Positions 43,284 through 53,270 of a stretch of DNA of 64,000 nucleotides are shown in pieces. The notes beneath the pieces were generated by a model, which saw only the letters and a program-made list of their open reading frames with translations, was not told the DNA's origin and made no database searches. A program made the position numbers and the translations under genes. Source of the DNA: Gardnerella vaginalis (GTDB lineage: Bacteria > Actinomycetota > Actinomycetes > Actinomycetales > Bifidobacteriaceae); NCBI RefSeq assembly GCF_040427915.1, contig NZ_JBETXJ010000002.1, positions 434,001 to 498,000 on the forward strand, in the 5' to 3' direction. Every line of letters starts with the position of its first letter. The first letter of the stretch is position 1.

Positions 43284-46040
43284 TCATCCAGTGTTTTGCA
43301 AGCCTGCAGCAACACCAGAAACAGTGCAGAGAATCAGGTAGATGAACTCTGCCTGCTGGCTTTCGCTCAATTCTTCCTTATCTACCTTGTTGCGAAGCTT
43401 ATGCAGAGCAAGTGACTGAATTACAGACAGAGCATCAACATAAGGCGAGCGCACACGAATCGCTTGACCAAGCACATGGCGATGCTGCAACGGCCACTTG
43501 TCGTCAACAATTTGCAAAACCCACTTGCGCGTAAGCTGCATCTCCGAAAGCACCTTATTGCTCAAATCTTCACGATCTCCAAGGCTTAAATACATGCGAG
43601 CAATTCGCTCATCTGTTTTAGCCAAAGACATCTCAATATTGTCAATAAAAGTACTAAACAGCGGCCACTCTTCGTAAGCTCTGCGCAAAGTTTCCAAGTC
43701 GCCAAACTTTTCGCAAGCAGTACCCAAGCCATACCACGCTGCCAAGTTGATTCGAGCTTGTGCCCAAGAGAACACCCATGGAATCGTGCGCAAATCGTCC
43801 AAAGACTTTGCTCCTAAACCACGCTTTGCAGGGCGAGAGCCGATTGGAAGCAAACCAATCTCACTAAGCGGAGTAACAGTTGAGAACCAAGGCGTAAAGT
43901 CATCTGTTTGAAGCAAATCAATAAAACGATTATGCGCTGCAACATCAAGCTTTTGAGCCATATCCGCATACTTATGCGTCATCTCTGTATTTGTTTTCTC
44001 AACACTTGGAGCAGACTGAAGCAAAGTTGCTGCAGCCACTGATTCCAAGTGACGAATGGCAAGAATTGGGTTTCCGTAGCGAGCGAAAATAACCTCACCC
44101 TGTTCAGTAAGCTTAAATCGGCAATTTACTGATCCAACTGGCTGAGCCAAAACAGCACGGTTTGCAGGACCACCGCCTCGTCCAACAGCTCCTCCTCTAC
44201 CGTGGAACAGTGTCAAATCAATGTCATTATCCTTAGCCCACTGTGCAATACGTTCTTGAGCAGAATGTAATGCAAGTGTTGCAGAAGTAGGGCCTGCGTC
44301 TTTGGAAGAATCGGAGTATCCGAGCATAACTTCCATCTTTCTGCCAGTAGCCTTTAAGCGAGCTTGGACTTCTGGAATCTTAATGATTTCTTCCAGAACA
44401 TTAACCGAATTCTGCAAATCTTCTAGCTGCTCAAAAAGTGGTATTACGTCAATTGTTGGAGCATCCTGTGGATGCGCGAACGCAAGGCGATTAAGCTCAA
44501 ATACATCGCGAACATGCTGAGCAGACTTTGCGAAGGAAATAATGTAACGGCGAGCCGCTCTCATTCCGTTTCGCTTTTGAATTGCTCCCAAAGCACGGAA
44601 AGTGTCAAGAACTTCACGAGTCATCGGTTGCAGAGGACCACGCTCCCCGTGTAAGCCGTGCTCACGAATATCTTCCAATGCGCGCGAATGTACGAGCGAA
44701 TGCTGACGGAACTCCATCTCCACCATGTGGAATCCAAATGTTTGAGCCTGCCAAATCAGATCCTGCAATGGACCATATGCTGCTCTAGCATCTCCAGCTT
44801 CCGCAAGCGAACGTTGTACTATCTGCAAATCTTCAATGAACTCTTCGCAAGAATGATACATCAAGTCTGTATTGCGGCTAATCGTGTGGTGTAGTCGGTC
44901 TGCCATCACAAGCATAACAGCTCTATGCGGCTCGCTGTTAGATACGTCGGACGCGTTTTCAGTCAGCTGCTCGCTCATTTCCCTCTGGCGGTTCCAAAGC
45001 TCCAGCAGCTCAACGCTTGGAGGCGTTGTGCGTGTTTCCATAGTCAAGCATTTGCCCACTTCGCGCGTGCGTTCTTCCAGCGCTTTCAAAACGTGGTTGC
45101 TAAACTTGCTTGCAACCTGCCTACTTACCTTTGCTGTAACGTTTGGATTTCCGTCTCTATCGGATCCAATCCAGCTTCCTGGGTGGAAGAATGCTGGGCA
45201 ACGCGGTGGCACTAATCCAGCTTTTTTGCCCAAAAGCCAATCGTCAAATCTGCGATAAACCAACGGAATTGTGTTGAATAAGGTTGCGTCGAATATATCG
45301 AGTATTGTGTCCGCTTCTTCAACTGGTGTTGGCTTTTTAAGAGCAATAGGCGAGGTGCGGAGCAATGCGTCTATCTCGTTGTATAGACGCCTGTAATTTT
45401 CGCGCTTGTCTGATCCTCCTAGCCTATTGTGTTTGCTCAGAAGCTTTGATATTCTGCGGATTTTACCAGCTACAGCTTTTCGTCTTGCTTCGGTTGGATG
45501 CGCTGTAAAAACTGGGTGGAATTCAAGCTTATTTAGCAGTTCCTTAGCTTGCGCAGGGCTCATTTCCGTAAGCAACTTGTGGTATGCGCATGTTAGCTCA
45601 TTAACTGGGTCTACGGGATTAGATTCTTCTACTTCGCATTCGCGTTGGTGCAGCACGGAGACCCTGTAGTTTTCTTCGCACAGGTTTGCTAAGTGGAAGT
45701 ATGTTGCGAATGCGCGTGCTAGAAGCTGCATGTCTGGAAGGTCCATGCCGTTGATTTTTTCTACAGCCTTGCTTAAGCCATCGTCTTCTGTTTCTTGCGC
45801 ATCAAGCATTTGCGCAAAGTGAGCTGCGCTTGCGTCTACTGCGTTTAATCGCACTTCGTCGAATACGGTTAACAGTTTTTCATCAAATTCGCCTAATACA
45901 TCGCGCAGAATATGTAAGCATAAATCCATGTCTTGCTTAAGCGATGCTGGCAGTTCGCGCTCTTCAGGTCCTTTTCGTCCTAGTCCAGACGTAACTATTG
46001 TTGCGTCTGCTGGAGTTACCTGTTGATTTTGAGTTGTCAT
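43284..46040 (-). CDS. ppc: phosphoenolpyruvate carboxylase
   Basis: Makes oxaloacetate from PEP and bicarbonate, the main anaplerotic step in bifidobacteria. 918 residues with the catalytic His in VFTAHPTEARRK, the flexible GYSDSSKDAGP loop and FHGRGGAVGRGGGP. The C-terminus ends QNTG, the usual functional end. AAGGAGG lies four bases before the ATG. Its supply of bicarbonate may come from the adjacent carbonic anhydrase. Single-gene unit. Confidence 0.96.
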   Translation of the reverse strand: MTTQNQQVTPADATIVTSGLGRKGPEERELPASLKQDMDLCLHILRDVLGEFDEKLLTVFDEVRLNAVDASAAHFAQMLDAQETEDDGLSKAVEKINGMDLPDMQLLARAFATYFHLANLCEENYRVSVLHQRECEVEESNPVDPVNELTCAYHKLLTEMSPAQAKELLNKLEFHPVFTAHPTEARRKAVAGKIRRISKLLSKHNRLGGSDKRENYRRLYNEIDALLRTSPIALKKPTPVEEADTILDIFDATLFNTIPLVYRRFDDWLLGKKAGLVPPRCPAFFHPGSWIGSDRDGNPNVTAKVSRQVASKFSNHVLKALEERTREVGKCLTMETRTTPPSVELLELWNRQREMSEQLTENASDVSNSEPHRAVMLVMADRLHHTISRNTDLMYHSCEEFIEDLQIVQRSLAEAGDARAAYGPLQDLIWQAQTFGFHMVEMEFRQHSLVHSRALEDIREHGLHGERGPLQPMTREVLDTFRALGAIQKRNGMRAARRYIISFAKSAQHVRDVFELNRLAFAHPQDAPTIDVIPLFEQLEDLQNSVNVLEEIIKIPEVQARLKATGRKMEVMLGYSDSSKDAGPTSATLALHSAQERIAQWAKDNDIDLTLFHGRGGAVGRGGGPANRAVLAQPVGSVNCRFKLTEQGEVIFARYGNPILAIRHLESVAAATLLQSAPSVEKTNTEMTHKYADMAQKLDVAAHNRFIDLLQTDDFTPWFSTVTPLSEIGLLPIGSRPAKRGLGAKSLDDLRTIPWVFSWAQARINLAAWYGLGTACEKFGDLETLRRAYEEWPLFSTFIDNIEMSLAKTDERIARMYLSLGDREDLSNKVLSEMQLTRKWVLQIVDDKWPLQHRHVLGQAIRVRSPYVDALSVIQSLALHKLRNKVDKEELSESQQAEFIYLILCTVSGVAAGLQNTG

Positions 46041-46233
46041 CAGACCTCCTTGTGCTAGTCATAAGGTTGCTTGGTCGTTTGACTTCCACGGCTCCTCCGC
46101 GGTTATTTAGGTCAAAAGTTGCAAGCCCACAGCCTTTGTTTCCAGCGAGATTCCAAAATAATTGTGAACCGACCTTAGGACTGATTTTTTCTATAAATTT
46201 CTTATAGGCTACGCGCTGCGTATACTAAAAATT

Positions 46234-48042
46234 GTGAGCATAGAAGAGAACAACGCTGATAGTAATTCAAACAGTAGTAATTCAAACAGTAATGACAACA
46301 CTCCACAAATACTTCCGACCGGTCATATAGTAGGAAAACCTTCTGGAAGATTCCAAACGCACGCGATTCCTTTGGATATGGATGATGTTGAGCGCGATTG
46401 GGATAAGCCAGTTACGGAAGCTGGGATAGCAGCGAAATCCAGTATTATTATTCGCGTTGGTGCTCTTGGTTTGGGCGCTGGTACTGGAAGCTACCGAGTC
46501 CGTGAGCTTATGCATAGGATTGGCGAACCTATGGGTGTTAATGTGCGCGCAGACGTTAATTTAACAGACATTGAGGCTACTTGCACAGATAAACATGAGC
46601 GCATTACAGAAGTTGTTGACCTTCCTACTACGGGCGTAAATACGGAAAGAATCTGGCTGCTCGAACATTTTGCAGACTGGTTTAACGTTAAACTTGGAAA
46701 CGATTCCTTATACCATTCAAAGGCAGCTGTTTCTAAGGAGTTGGTGGACACTCTTCAGGCTGGTAGCAACGAGAACGCTATTGTTCAAACCGCTAAACAG
46801 TCGGAGGCGCATGCTGCAAAAGTCGAAGAGAAAATTGCTCTTCAAGAGGCGATTCGCAAAGAAAAACCTCGCGGGATTTTTGCGCTTCAGCCAGAAAAAA
46901 CTTATGCAGAACATTTTGCTCATGTTCAAAATGTTCAAAATGTTCAGAATAATTACAACAATCAAAATCAAAATAGTAAAAATGATTTAAATTCAGAGCT
47001 TAAAAACAATTCGCATAATTCTAATAATCCAAATAATGCTGGCGACTTTTCCGCGCCGCTAACTGTTCGTCAAGTTCACGACCGACTTGATTTAATTAAA
47101 AATCGTAAGCCTCTTTATAAGCCTTGGTTTGCGGGTCTTGCATCTGCTGTGGCGTGCGCGTCCTTCGCATTTTTGCTCGGCGGCGGCGCTTACGATATGC
47201 TTGGTGCTTTTATTGGAGCTGGCATTGGCCATTATGTTAGAAGACGCATGTTTATGCATCATCTAAACCAATTTGTTGTAACGTTTATTGCTGTTGCTGT
47301 TGGCGCTTTAAGTTGTATTGCTTCTCTTCGTCTTGTTGGATGTTTTGATCCTGCTGCTTTGCATCACAATACGGCTTATATTGGTTCTGTTTTGTTTGTA
47401 ATTCCAGGTTTTCCTCTTATTACAGGCGGATTAGATATTGCTAAGATTGATTTTCCTTCTGGCATTCAACGACTTTGCTACACGATGGCGATTATTCTAA
47501 TGGGCACTCTTGCAGGCTGGATGGTAGCAAGCCTTGTTCAACTTAATCCTCAAGGCTTTACTCCACTGGGCTTAAATCCTTGGCTTAATGCTGTTCTTAG
47601 AATGATTACAGCGTTTGCAGGCGTGTGGGGATTCTCTGTTTTGTTTAATTCTCCTCAAAGAATGTGTTTTGTTGCCGGAATAATTGGCGCAATTACCGAT
47701 ACTTTGCGCTTGACTATGGCTGATTTTGGTGTTGCTGCAGAAATCGCAGCGTTTACTGGCGCTTTACTTGCTGGTCTTTTGGCTTCTGCTTGGAGAGCTG
47801 TGGTTCATAGGGGTTGGGCGCCTCAATATTTGGGTTATCCGCGTATTGGTCTTACTGTTCCATCTATTGTGATTATGGTTCCTGGACTTTATATGTATCG
47901 TGCAATGTTTTATCTTGGGCAGTTTAATACTCTTCCTGCTTTAGATTGGACTTTCCGCGCTTTTATGGTGATTATTTGCTTGCCATTAGGTCTTGCTGTT
48001 GCGCGAGTTATAACAGATAGAAGCTGGCGATACGACATTTAG
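46234..48042 (+). CDS. threonine/serine exporter, ThrE type
   Basis: 602 residues starting at a GTG. An Asn/Ser-rich N-tail leads into the ThrE N-terminal (DUF1212) domain with RVGALGLGAGTGSYRVRELM (~70-90) and VRADVNLTDIEATC. A ~75-residue low-complexity linker (VQNVQNVQN, then NNYNNQNQN) contains the dispersed motif, read as NAGDFSAP. Ten predicted helices follow (~285-590), the DUF1212/DUF3815 transporter region. Exports amino acids by family analogy; no assay-level specificity can be read. The linker is likely to vary in length between strains. Confidence 0.83.
   Translation: MSIEENNADSNSNSSNSNSNDNTPQILPTGHIVGKPSGRFQTHAIPLDMDDVERDWDKPVTEAGIAAKSSIIIRVGALGLGAGTGSYRVRELMHRIGEPMGVNVRADVNLTDIEATCTDKHERITEVVDLPTTGVNTERIWLLEHFADWFNVKLGNDSLYHSKAAVSKELVDTLQAGSNENAIVQTAKQSEAHAAKVEEKIALQEAIRKEKPRGIFALQPEKTYAEHFAHVQNVQNVQNNYNNQNQNSKNDLNSELKNNSHNSNNPNNAGDFSAPLTVRQVHDRLDLIKNRKPLYKPWFAGLASAVACASFAFLLGGGAYDMLGAFIGAGIGHYVRRRMFMHHLNQFVVTFIAVAVGALSCIASLRLVGCFDPAALHHNTAYIGSVLFVIPGFPLITGGLDIAKIDFPSGIQRLCYTMAIILMGTLAGWMVASLVQLNPQGFTPLGLNPWLNAVLRMITAFAGVWGFSVLFNSPQRMCFVAGIIGAITDTLRLTMADFGVAAEIAAFTGALLAGLLASAWRAVVHRGWAPQYLGYPRIGLTVPSIVIMVPGLYMYRAMFYLGQFNTLPALDWTFRAFMVIICLPLGLAVARVITDRSWRYDI
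47037..47055 (+). repeat. dispersed motif, copy 6 (inside ThrE-like gene)
   Basis: TGCTGGCGACTTTTCCGCG, identical to the end of the intergenic copy 2. It lies in the Asn-rich linker. Confidence 0.65.
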
Positions 48043-48086
48043 CCATATCGCTAATAAACATAAGCAAAATAGTGTAGACCTAAACA

Positions 48087-48114
48087 AAAACGCCCAGTAA
48101 TCGCTGGGCGTTTT
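48087..48114. terminator. bidirectional terminator between the ThrE-like gene and trpS
   Basis: Perfect 11-bp stem AAAACGCCCAG/CTGGGCGTTTT with a 6-nt loop, U-rich on both sides. Confidence 0.9.
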
Positions 48115-48156
48115 ATTTATGCGCATTTTATTTATATGCAATCAAAAAAGAATTAA

Positions 48157-49248
48157 TCAGTACTTCATGTTCATTGCTTCGCGTACTTGCTCAAGTGTTT
48201 CTTGTGCAATCGCAGCAGCTCTTGCATTTCCATCGTGCAAAATATCTCGCACAGAATCCATATCTTTTGCTAATTCCGCACGACGCTCGCGGTGTGGAGC
48301 AAGGAAGTTGTTTACAGATTCAATAACATACGCTTTTAGTGCTCCTGCACCTGCGTCACCAATTTCTTGCGCAATATCTTTTGGATCTCTGCCAGTAACC
48401 AATCCAGCGGTAGTCAAAAGAGCAGAAACCTGTGGGCGAGCTACTGGGTCGAATGTAATTCTACGCTCAGAATCAGTCGGGCTTTTCTTAATCAGCTTCG
48501 CTGTTTCTTCTGCTGTTGCGCCCAACATAATCGAGTTTCCGTAAGACTTACTCATTTTGCGTCCGTCTAATCCTGGGATTTCTGGAGTATCCGAAAGAAT
48601 CGCAGCTGGCTCTGGGAAAACAGGATTCTTTTTTGCATATCGCTCATTAAATCTGCGTGCAATTGTGCGAGTAATTTCAATGTGTGGCAAATTATCTTTT
48701 CCAATTGGCACAACATTTGCTTTGCAGAACAAAATGTCGCAAGCCTGATGCACTGGGTATGTAAGCAAAAGTCCTGTTAAAGCGTGACCCGAAGCCTCCA
48801 TTTCGGCTTTGACAGTAGGATTTCTATGCAATTCGGCTTCTGTAACTAAAGACAAGAATGGCAGCATAAGCTGATTTTCTGCAGGAACAGCGGAGTGTGT
48901 AAAAATCATGGTTTTCTTAGGATCAATTCCAGCAGCCATATAATCAAGAACAAGATTTAGTACATTATCTTCTACGTGTTCAACAGTGTCTCTATCTGTA
49001 ATCACCTGATAATCTGCAATAATCACGTTTGTGTTTACGCCAAGATTTTGCATTGCGACACGCTCACGTATCGAACCGAAGTAGTGTCCTAAATGAAGTC
49101 TTCCTGTTGGCCTGTCTCCTGTGAGCATAGTAAAGGAGCTAGGATTTGCTTTTAGCTTCTCAAGCGTTGCGTCTGAACGTTTTTGGGCTGCTACAAAGCT
49201 TGCACTTATTTCATTTCCAGCCGCCGTAACTTGTGCTTCTTCTGACAT
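48157..49248 (-). CDS. trpS: tryptophanyl-tRNA synthetase
   Basis: Charges tRNA-Trp. 363 residues; HIGH-type motif GRLHLGHYFGS and KMSKS motif GRKMSKSYGN. The start MSEEAQVTA at 49248 has AAGGAG six bases upstream; the ORF extends to 49323 without support. No T-box leader is visible upstream. Divergent from the DUF3073 gene. Confidence 0.95.
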   Translation of the reverse strand: MSEEAQVTAAGNEISASFVAAQKRSDATLEKLKANPSSFTMLTGDRPTGRLHLGHYFGSIRERVAMQNLGVNTNVIIADYQVITDRDTVEHVEDNVLNLVLDYMAAGIDPKKTMIFTHSAVPAENQLMLPFLSLVTEAELHRNPTVKAEMEASGHALTGLLLTYPVHQACDILFCKANVVPIGKDNLPHIEITRTIARRFNERYAKKNPVFPEPAAILSDTPEIPGLDGRKMSKSYGNSIMLGATAEETAKLIKKSPTDSERRITFDPVARPQVSALLTTAGLVTGRDPKDIAQEIGDAGAGALKAYVIESVNNFLAPHRERRAELAKDMDSVRDILHDGNARAAAIAQETLEQVREAMNMKY

Positions 49249-49404
49249 TTCTAACTCCTTATGCATGCGATTTTTCTTGCGATTTTTAAGCCTAAAAATA
49301 TGGCTTATATCGTAAAAGTCCACTCAGACAATATACTCGGTTGCGGCACAGTGGTACGCTCTTGTGTGATGAATTGATTGTTTCGGTAAATTAGAGGGGG
49401 TCAG

Positions 49405-49812
49405 ATGGGCCGCGGACGACAGAAGGCAAAGCAACAGAAAATTGCCCGTAAGCTCAAATACCTGACGACCGATACGGATTATGACGAGCTTGCTAAGGAG
49501 CTTAATACTCACGAGCCTGGTCAAGGATCCTTCGATCCGTTTGAATCTGATAGTTATGATGAATCTGAAGATTATCTTGATAAGGAAGAAGATTCGTCTG
49601 ATTTTGCTGATGATAGCGATTCTAAAAACGCTAATGAAGAGCAAGACTCGGGCGATTCTGTTCCTTGCAACGATGACGATTTAGACGATTATGCTAAGTG
49701 GGCTGCTGAAGCAGCTGCGTCTGCAGCCAATAAAGATAAATCGTCTGGCAATTCTGGCACGGTTCACCACCATATTCCTATGCCTATGCCGAATTTCATG
49801 CATAAGAAGTAA
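49405..49812 (+). CDS. DUF3073 family protein
   Basis: 135 residues. The N-terminal ~45 (MGRGRQKAKQQKIARKLKY) are basic and conserved in actinobacterial DUF3073 proteins. The rest is a very acidic Asp/Glu/Ser region, then an Ala-rich patch and HHHIPMPMPNFMHKK. The charge split suggests an RNA/DNA or protein-binding adaptor, but no function is established. GAGGGGG precedes the ATG. Confidence 0.85.
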   Translation: MGRGRQKAKQQKIARKLKYLTTDTDYDELAKELNTHEPGQGSFDPFESDSYDESEDYLDKEEDSSDFADDSDSKNANEEQDSGDSVPCNDDDLDDYAKWAAEAAASAANKDKSSGNSGTVHHHIPMPMPNFMHKK

Positions 49813-49877
49813 TTTAAAAAAATAATAAACAAGTAAAACAAGTAATTGTTGAATTAAATTATTGAATTAAATTATTC

Positions 49878-50321
49878 TCATGCAAGAGATTTTGTGAGTT
49901 CGGGCAGCAGATTGCTTAGGTTATCTCGCTCTCCAATTGCACTTATATTGCCAATTTGCTGCTCGTAATCCCATTTTGTTATTCCGCATGAAAGCCGCAA
50001 CCAAACATCTGGGTCTAGTTCTATAACATCAGGCGGCGTTAGATTGTGTGGATCTGATTGTGGACCTTCTAGTATTTTTACAGCTCCCCAGGGTGCTACT
50101 CTTACTTCTACAGCAAATCCAGGCGCTATTGATTCCAAGACATAAAGAGAATATCTAACAGCCATTGCTTCATCATCTTTACTAACTTCAAGAGTTTTGC
50201 TGTTAATACACGTGAAATTTTCCTTATTTTGCAAAGATTTCACATACACCTTAGCCTTATTTTCCCATAATTTAAATGATTCTTTAGCGCGATTTATATC
50301 TTTTTCTCTTATAACCGTCAT
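49878..50321 (-). CDS. bacterial SCP-like (sterol-carrier-family) protein
   Basis: 147 residues of the actinobacterial SCP-ortholog type: AVRYSLYVLESIAPGFAVEVRVAPWGAVKILEGP (seen as EVRVAPWGAVKILEGP), then PDVIELDPDVWLRLSCGITKW. Lipid or hydrophobic ligand binding is inferred from family; members have also been linked to maturation of other systems. 65 bp past the DUF3073 gene on the opposite strand, convergent. Confidence 0.78.
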   Translation of the reverse strand: MTVIREKDINRAKESFKLWENKAKVYVKSLQNKENFTCINSKTLEVSKDDEAMAVRYSLYVLESIAPGFAVEVRVAPWGAVKILEGPQSDPHNLTPPDVIELDPDVWLRLSCGITKWDYEQQIGNISAIGERDNLSNLLPELTKSLA

Positions 50322-50585
50322 ATTTGAATTATCTCATGAATTACATGACTATTATCTGTATTTTTAGTAGCGTTTTATCAAAGTCTGATAAAAGTTTAGT
50401 AAAAGTCATATTGTGAATAATTCTTAATAAGTGTTTGGGGTTGTGATATCATCAACAATGAAAACGTGTGCATTGTCACGAACCTTCTTGTGCACAACAC
50501 AATTTGGCGTGACTCCAACCAAAACAATCAAGGGTTGAGATTCGCACATTTCAGTAAATATAACAAACGGCACAAGGAGTCAAAT
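50322..50585. other. glgP leader and promoter region
   Basis: 264 bp divergent gap. It holds a direct drift repeat (AAAGTCTGATAAAAGTTTAGTAAAAGTC, about 50391-50420) and a likely promoter near TTGTGAATAATTC...TGATATCAT. No gene is seen in this stretch. Confidence 0.4.
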
Positions 50586-53069
50586 ATGACTAAACACGTC
50601 GCGCCGAAAGCCAAGACAACTGCGGCGACATTTGCCAAAGAACTTCAAGAACATCTGAAGTACACTCAAGGTGTCACGCCAGAACAGGCCACTACGGCTG
50701 ATGTGTATGTTGCCGCTGCTACCGCTGTCCGTCGCCACTTGATGGACTCTTGGATGCAGACCCAGCATGACATGATTAACGGCAACACCAAGGCTGTGGG
50801 CTATTTGAGCGCAGAGTTCTTGATGGGCAAGCAGCTTGAGAACGCTTTGCTTAACGCTGGTCTTACCGACCAGTTCAACAAGGCTGTAACTAAGCTTGGT
50901 TTCGATCCAAAAGCTGTTATCGATGCTGAGTATGAGCCAGGTTTAGGTAACGGCGGTTTGGGTCGTCTCGCAGCCTGCTTCATCGATTCGCTCGCCTCTA
51001 TCGGCGTGCCAGCATTTGGCTACGGCATCCAGTATCGTTACGGAATTTTTAAGCAGCGCTTCGACGAAGATGGTAAGCAGGTAGAAACCCCTGATTACTG
51101 GCTTAGCAACGAAGAGCCATGGGGTCACATCGATTACGGTCGAGATCAGCGCGTTAACTTCGGCGGCGAAGTTGTTGAAGAAAACGGTAAGCGCGTTTGG
51201 AAACCAGCTTGGTCTGTTCGCGCTGTACCAGTTGACTACATGGTTCCAGGCTACAACTCTGGTCGCGTAAACACTCTTCGCTTGTGGACTTCTAAGTCTT
51301 ACGACGAATTTGATTTGATCACATTCAACAAGTCTGAGTACTTGGATGCTGTGAAGCCACAGGTTGCTGCAGAAAACATTTCTAAGATTCTTTACCCAGA
51401 AGATTCCACTCCAGAAGGTAAGGCTTTGCGTCTTGAGCAGCAGTACTTCTTCGTAGCTGCTTCTATTCATGATGCTATCCGCGTGTTCTATCCAGGTCAG
51501 GATAAGCCGGATCTCACCACCTTCCCAAGCAAGATCAACTTCCAGTTGAACGATACTCACCCAGTTATCGGTATTCCAGAGCTTATGCGCGTTCTTATGG
51601 ACGAGTACGGCTACGATTGGAACACCGCTTGGGGTATCACCACCAAGACCTTCAACTACACTTGCCACACCTTGCTTCCAGAAGCTTTGGAAGTTTGGCC
51701 AGCAAAGCTTATCGGCGAACTTTTGCCACGCCACCTTGAGATTATTCAGGGTATCAGCGAGCAGTTCCGCAATGAGCTTCGCGGTAAGGGCGTTGCTGAA
51801 GATCAGGTTGAGCGCATGCGTATCGCTACCGACGCTGACAAAAATGGCGAAGGTGCTGTAGTTCGCATGGCTTACTTGGCTACCTACGGTGGTTCCTACG
51901 TTAACGGTGTTGCTGAGCTTCACTCTGAGTTGTTGAAGGATGTCACTTTGAAGGACTTCTCCAGCGTTTACCCAGATAAGTTCAAGAACGTCACCAACGG
52001 CGTAACTCCTCGTCGATTCGTGCGCTTAAGCAACCCACGCATGTCTGCTCTTATTACTGAGGGCTTGGGTACTGACGCATGGCAGGGTGATTTGGAGCTT
52101 CTTGAAGGTTTGAAGCCATTGGCTGACGACAAGGCATTCGTTAAGAAGTTTGCTGAAGTTAAGAAGCAGAACAAGCTTGCCTTTGTTGATTTTGCAAAGC
52201 AGAAGTATGGCTTTGAAATCAACCCAGACACTATGTTCAACACCATTGTTAAGCGTTTGCACGAGTACAAGCGCCAGTCCATGAAGATCCTCCAGGTTAT
52301 CTCCACATACGCTGGAATCAAGAATGGCACAATCGACGTTGACAAGATGCTTCCACGCACCGTGTTCTTCGGCGCTAAGTCCGCTCCAGGCTATGCTATG
52401 GCAAAGCTTACGATTCAGCTCATCAACAATGTTGCTCGCGTTGTGAACAACGATCCAGCATGCAAGGGCAAGCTCGCAGTATTCTTCCCAGAGAACTACA
52501 ACATTGAACTTGCTATGAACTTGATTCCTGCCACCGATTTGGATGAGCAGATTTCTCAAGCCGGTAAGGAAGCGTCTGGCACTGGTAACATGAAGTTCGC
52601 TTTGAACGGTGCTTTGACTGTTGGTACTCTCGATGGTGCAAACGTTGAGATTCGCGAGCGCGTTGGCGCTGAGAACTTCTTCCTCTTCGGCATGACTGTT
52701 GACGAGGTTGAGAAGCTCTACGCTGAAGGCTACGATCACGGCGGCTCCTACAAGTACTACGAGTCTGATCCTCGCTTGAAGACCGCTGTGGATATGGTTG
52801 CTGACGGCACCTTCTCCAATGGCGACAAGAGCGTGTATGAGCCACTCGTTAACGATTGGCTTACTCACGATTACTTCATGGCAATGGCTGACTTCGGCTC
52901 TTACATGGATATTCAGGCTCAGATTGAGGAAACTTACCGCGATCCAATGAAGTGGGCACGTATGGCTGTGTTGAACGTAGCCAACTCCGGTTACTTCTCT
53001 TCCGATCGTTCTATTCAGGACTACCTCGATCGCATTTGGCACACTGGCGCTCTTCCAACTGCTGAATAA
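50586..53069 (+). CDS. glgP: glycogen/maltodextrin phosphorylase
   Basis: Phosphorolyses alpha-1,4 glucans to glucose-1-P. 827 residues; YLSAEFLMGKQLENAL near the N-terminus, ALGNGGLGRLAACFIDS-type motif (here GNGGLGRLAACF), and the PLP-binding EASGTGNMKFALNGAL near the C-terminus. The ATG has AAGGAG six bases upstream; a 40-codon longer reading is not supported. Codon use differs from neighbours (many C-ending codons, GTT/AAC-rich), which signals very high expression, in keeping with glycogen use in the vagina. It has its own terminator. Confidence 0.95.
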   Translation: MTKHVAPKAKTTAATFAKELQEHLKYTQGVTPEQATTADVYVAAATAVRRHLMDSWMQTQHDMINGNTKAVGYLSAEFLMGKQLENALLNAGLTDQFNKAVTKLGFDPKAVIDAEYEPGLGNGGLGRLAACFIDSLASIGVPAFGYGIQYRYGIFKQRFDEDGKQVETPDYWLSNEEPWGHIDYGRDQRVNFGGEVVEENGKRVWKPAWSVRAVPVDYMVPGYNSGRVNTLRLWTSKSYDEFDLITFNKSEYLDAVKPQVAAENISKILYPEDSTPEGKALRLEQQYFFVAASIHDAIRVFYPGQDKPDLTTFPSKINFQLNDTHPVIGIPELMRVLMDEYGYDWNTAWGITTKTFNYTCHTLLPEALEVWPAKLIGELLPRHLEIIQGISEQFRNELRGKGVAEDQVERMRIATDADKNGEGAVVRMAYLATYGGSYVNGVAELHSELLKDVTLKDFSSVYPDKFKNVTNGVTPRRFVRLSNPRMSALITEGLGTDAWQGDLELLEGLKPLADDKAFVKKFAEVKKQNKLAFVDFAKQKYGFEINPDTMFNTIVKRLHEYKRQSMKILQVISTYAGIKNGTIDVDKMLPRTVFFGAKSAPGYAMAKLTIQLINNVARVVNNDPACKGKLAVFFPENYNIELAMNLIPATDLDEQISQAGKEASGTGNMKFALNGALTVGTLDGANVEIRERVGAENFFLFGMTVDEVEKLYAEGYDHGGSYKYYESDPRLKTAVDMVADGTFSNGDKSVYEPLVNDWLTHDYFMAMADFGSYMDIQAQIEETYRDPMKWARMAVLNVANSGYFSSDRSIQDYLDRIWHTGALPTAE

Positions 53070-53110
53070 GCAAAAGGCGCTAATGACTGTAATAGCCATT
53101 AAATAGATAA

Positions 53111-53144
53111 AAAGAGCAGTGGAAACATTTTTCCGCTGCTCTTT
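53111..53144 (+). terminator. terminator of glgP
   Basis: 15-bp stem AAAGAGCAGTGGAAA/TTTCCGCTGCTCTTT (one G-T pair) then TTATAT. Confidence 0.9.
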
Positions 53145-53270
53145 TTATATGTTTTATGCGTTTTTATGCGTTCTTCAATATTTTATAAAACGTGTTACTT
53201 GTAATCTTAAAGTCATACAATATAACGCGGTAAATATACGTTTTAATTAATCTAAGATTAAGGAAAAAAT

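Noticed and set aside
49249..49404. T-box leader for trpS
   Set aside because: The gap is only about 155 bp, shared with a divergent gene, and shows no T-box core or terminator-antiterminator pair.
50943..53099. Long antisense ORFs (326 and 357 codons) opposite glgP
   Set aside because: They are shadows of a gene with strong codon bias, which leaves few antisense stops; they have no ribosome binding sites and no family motifs.
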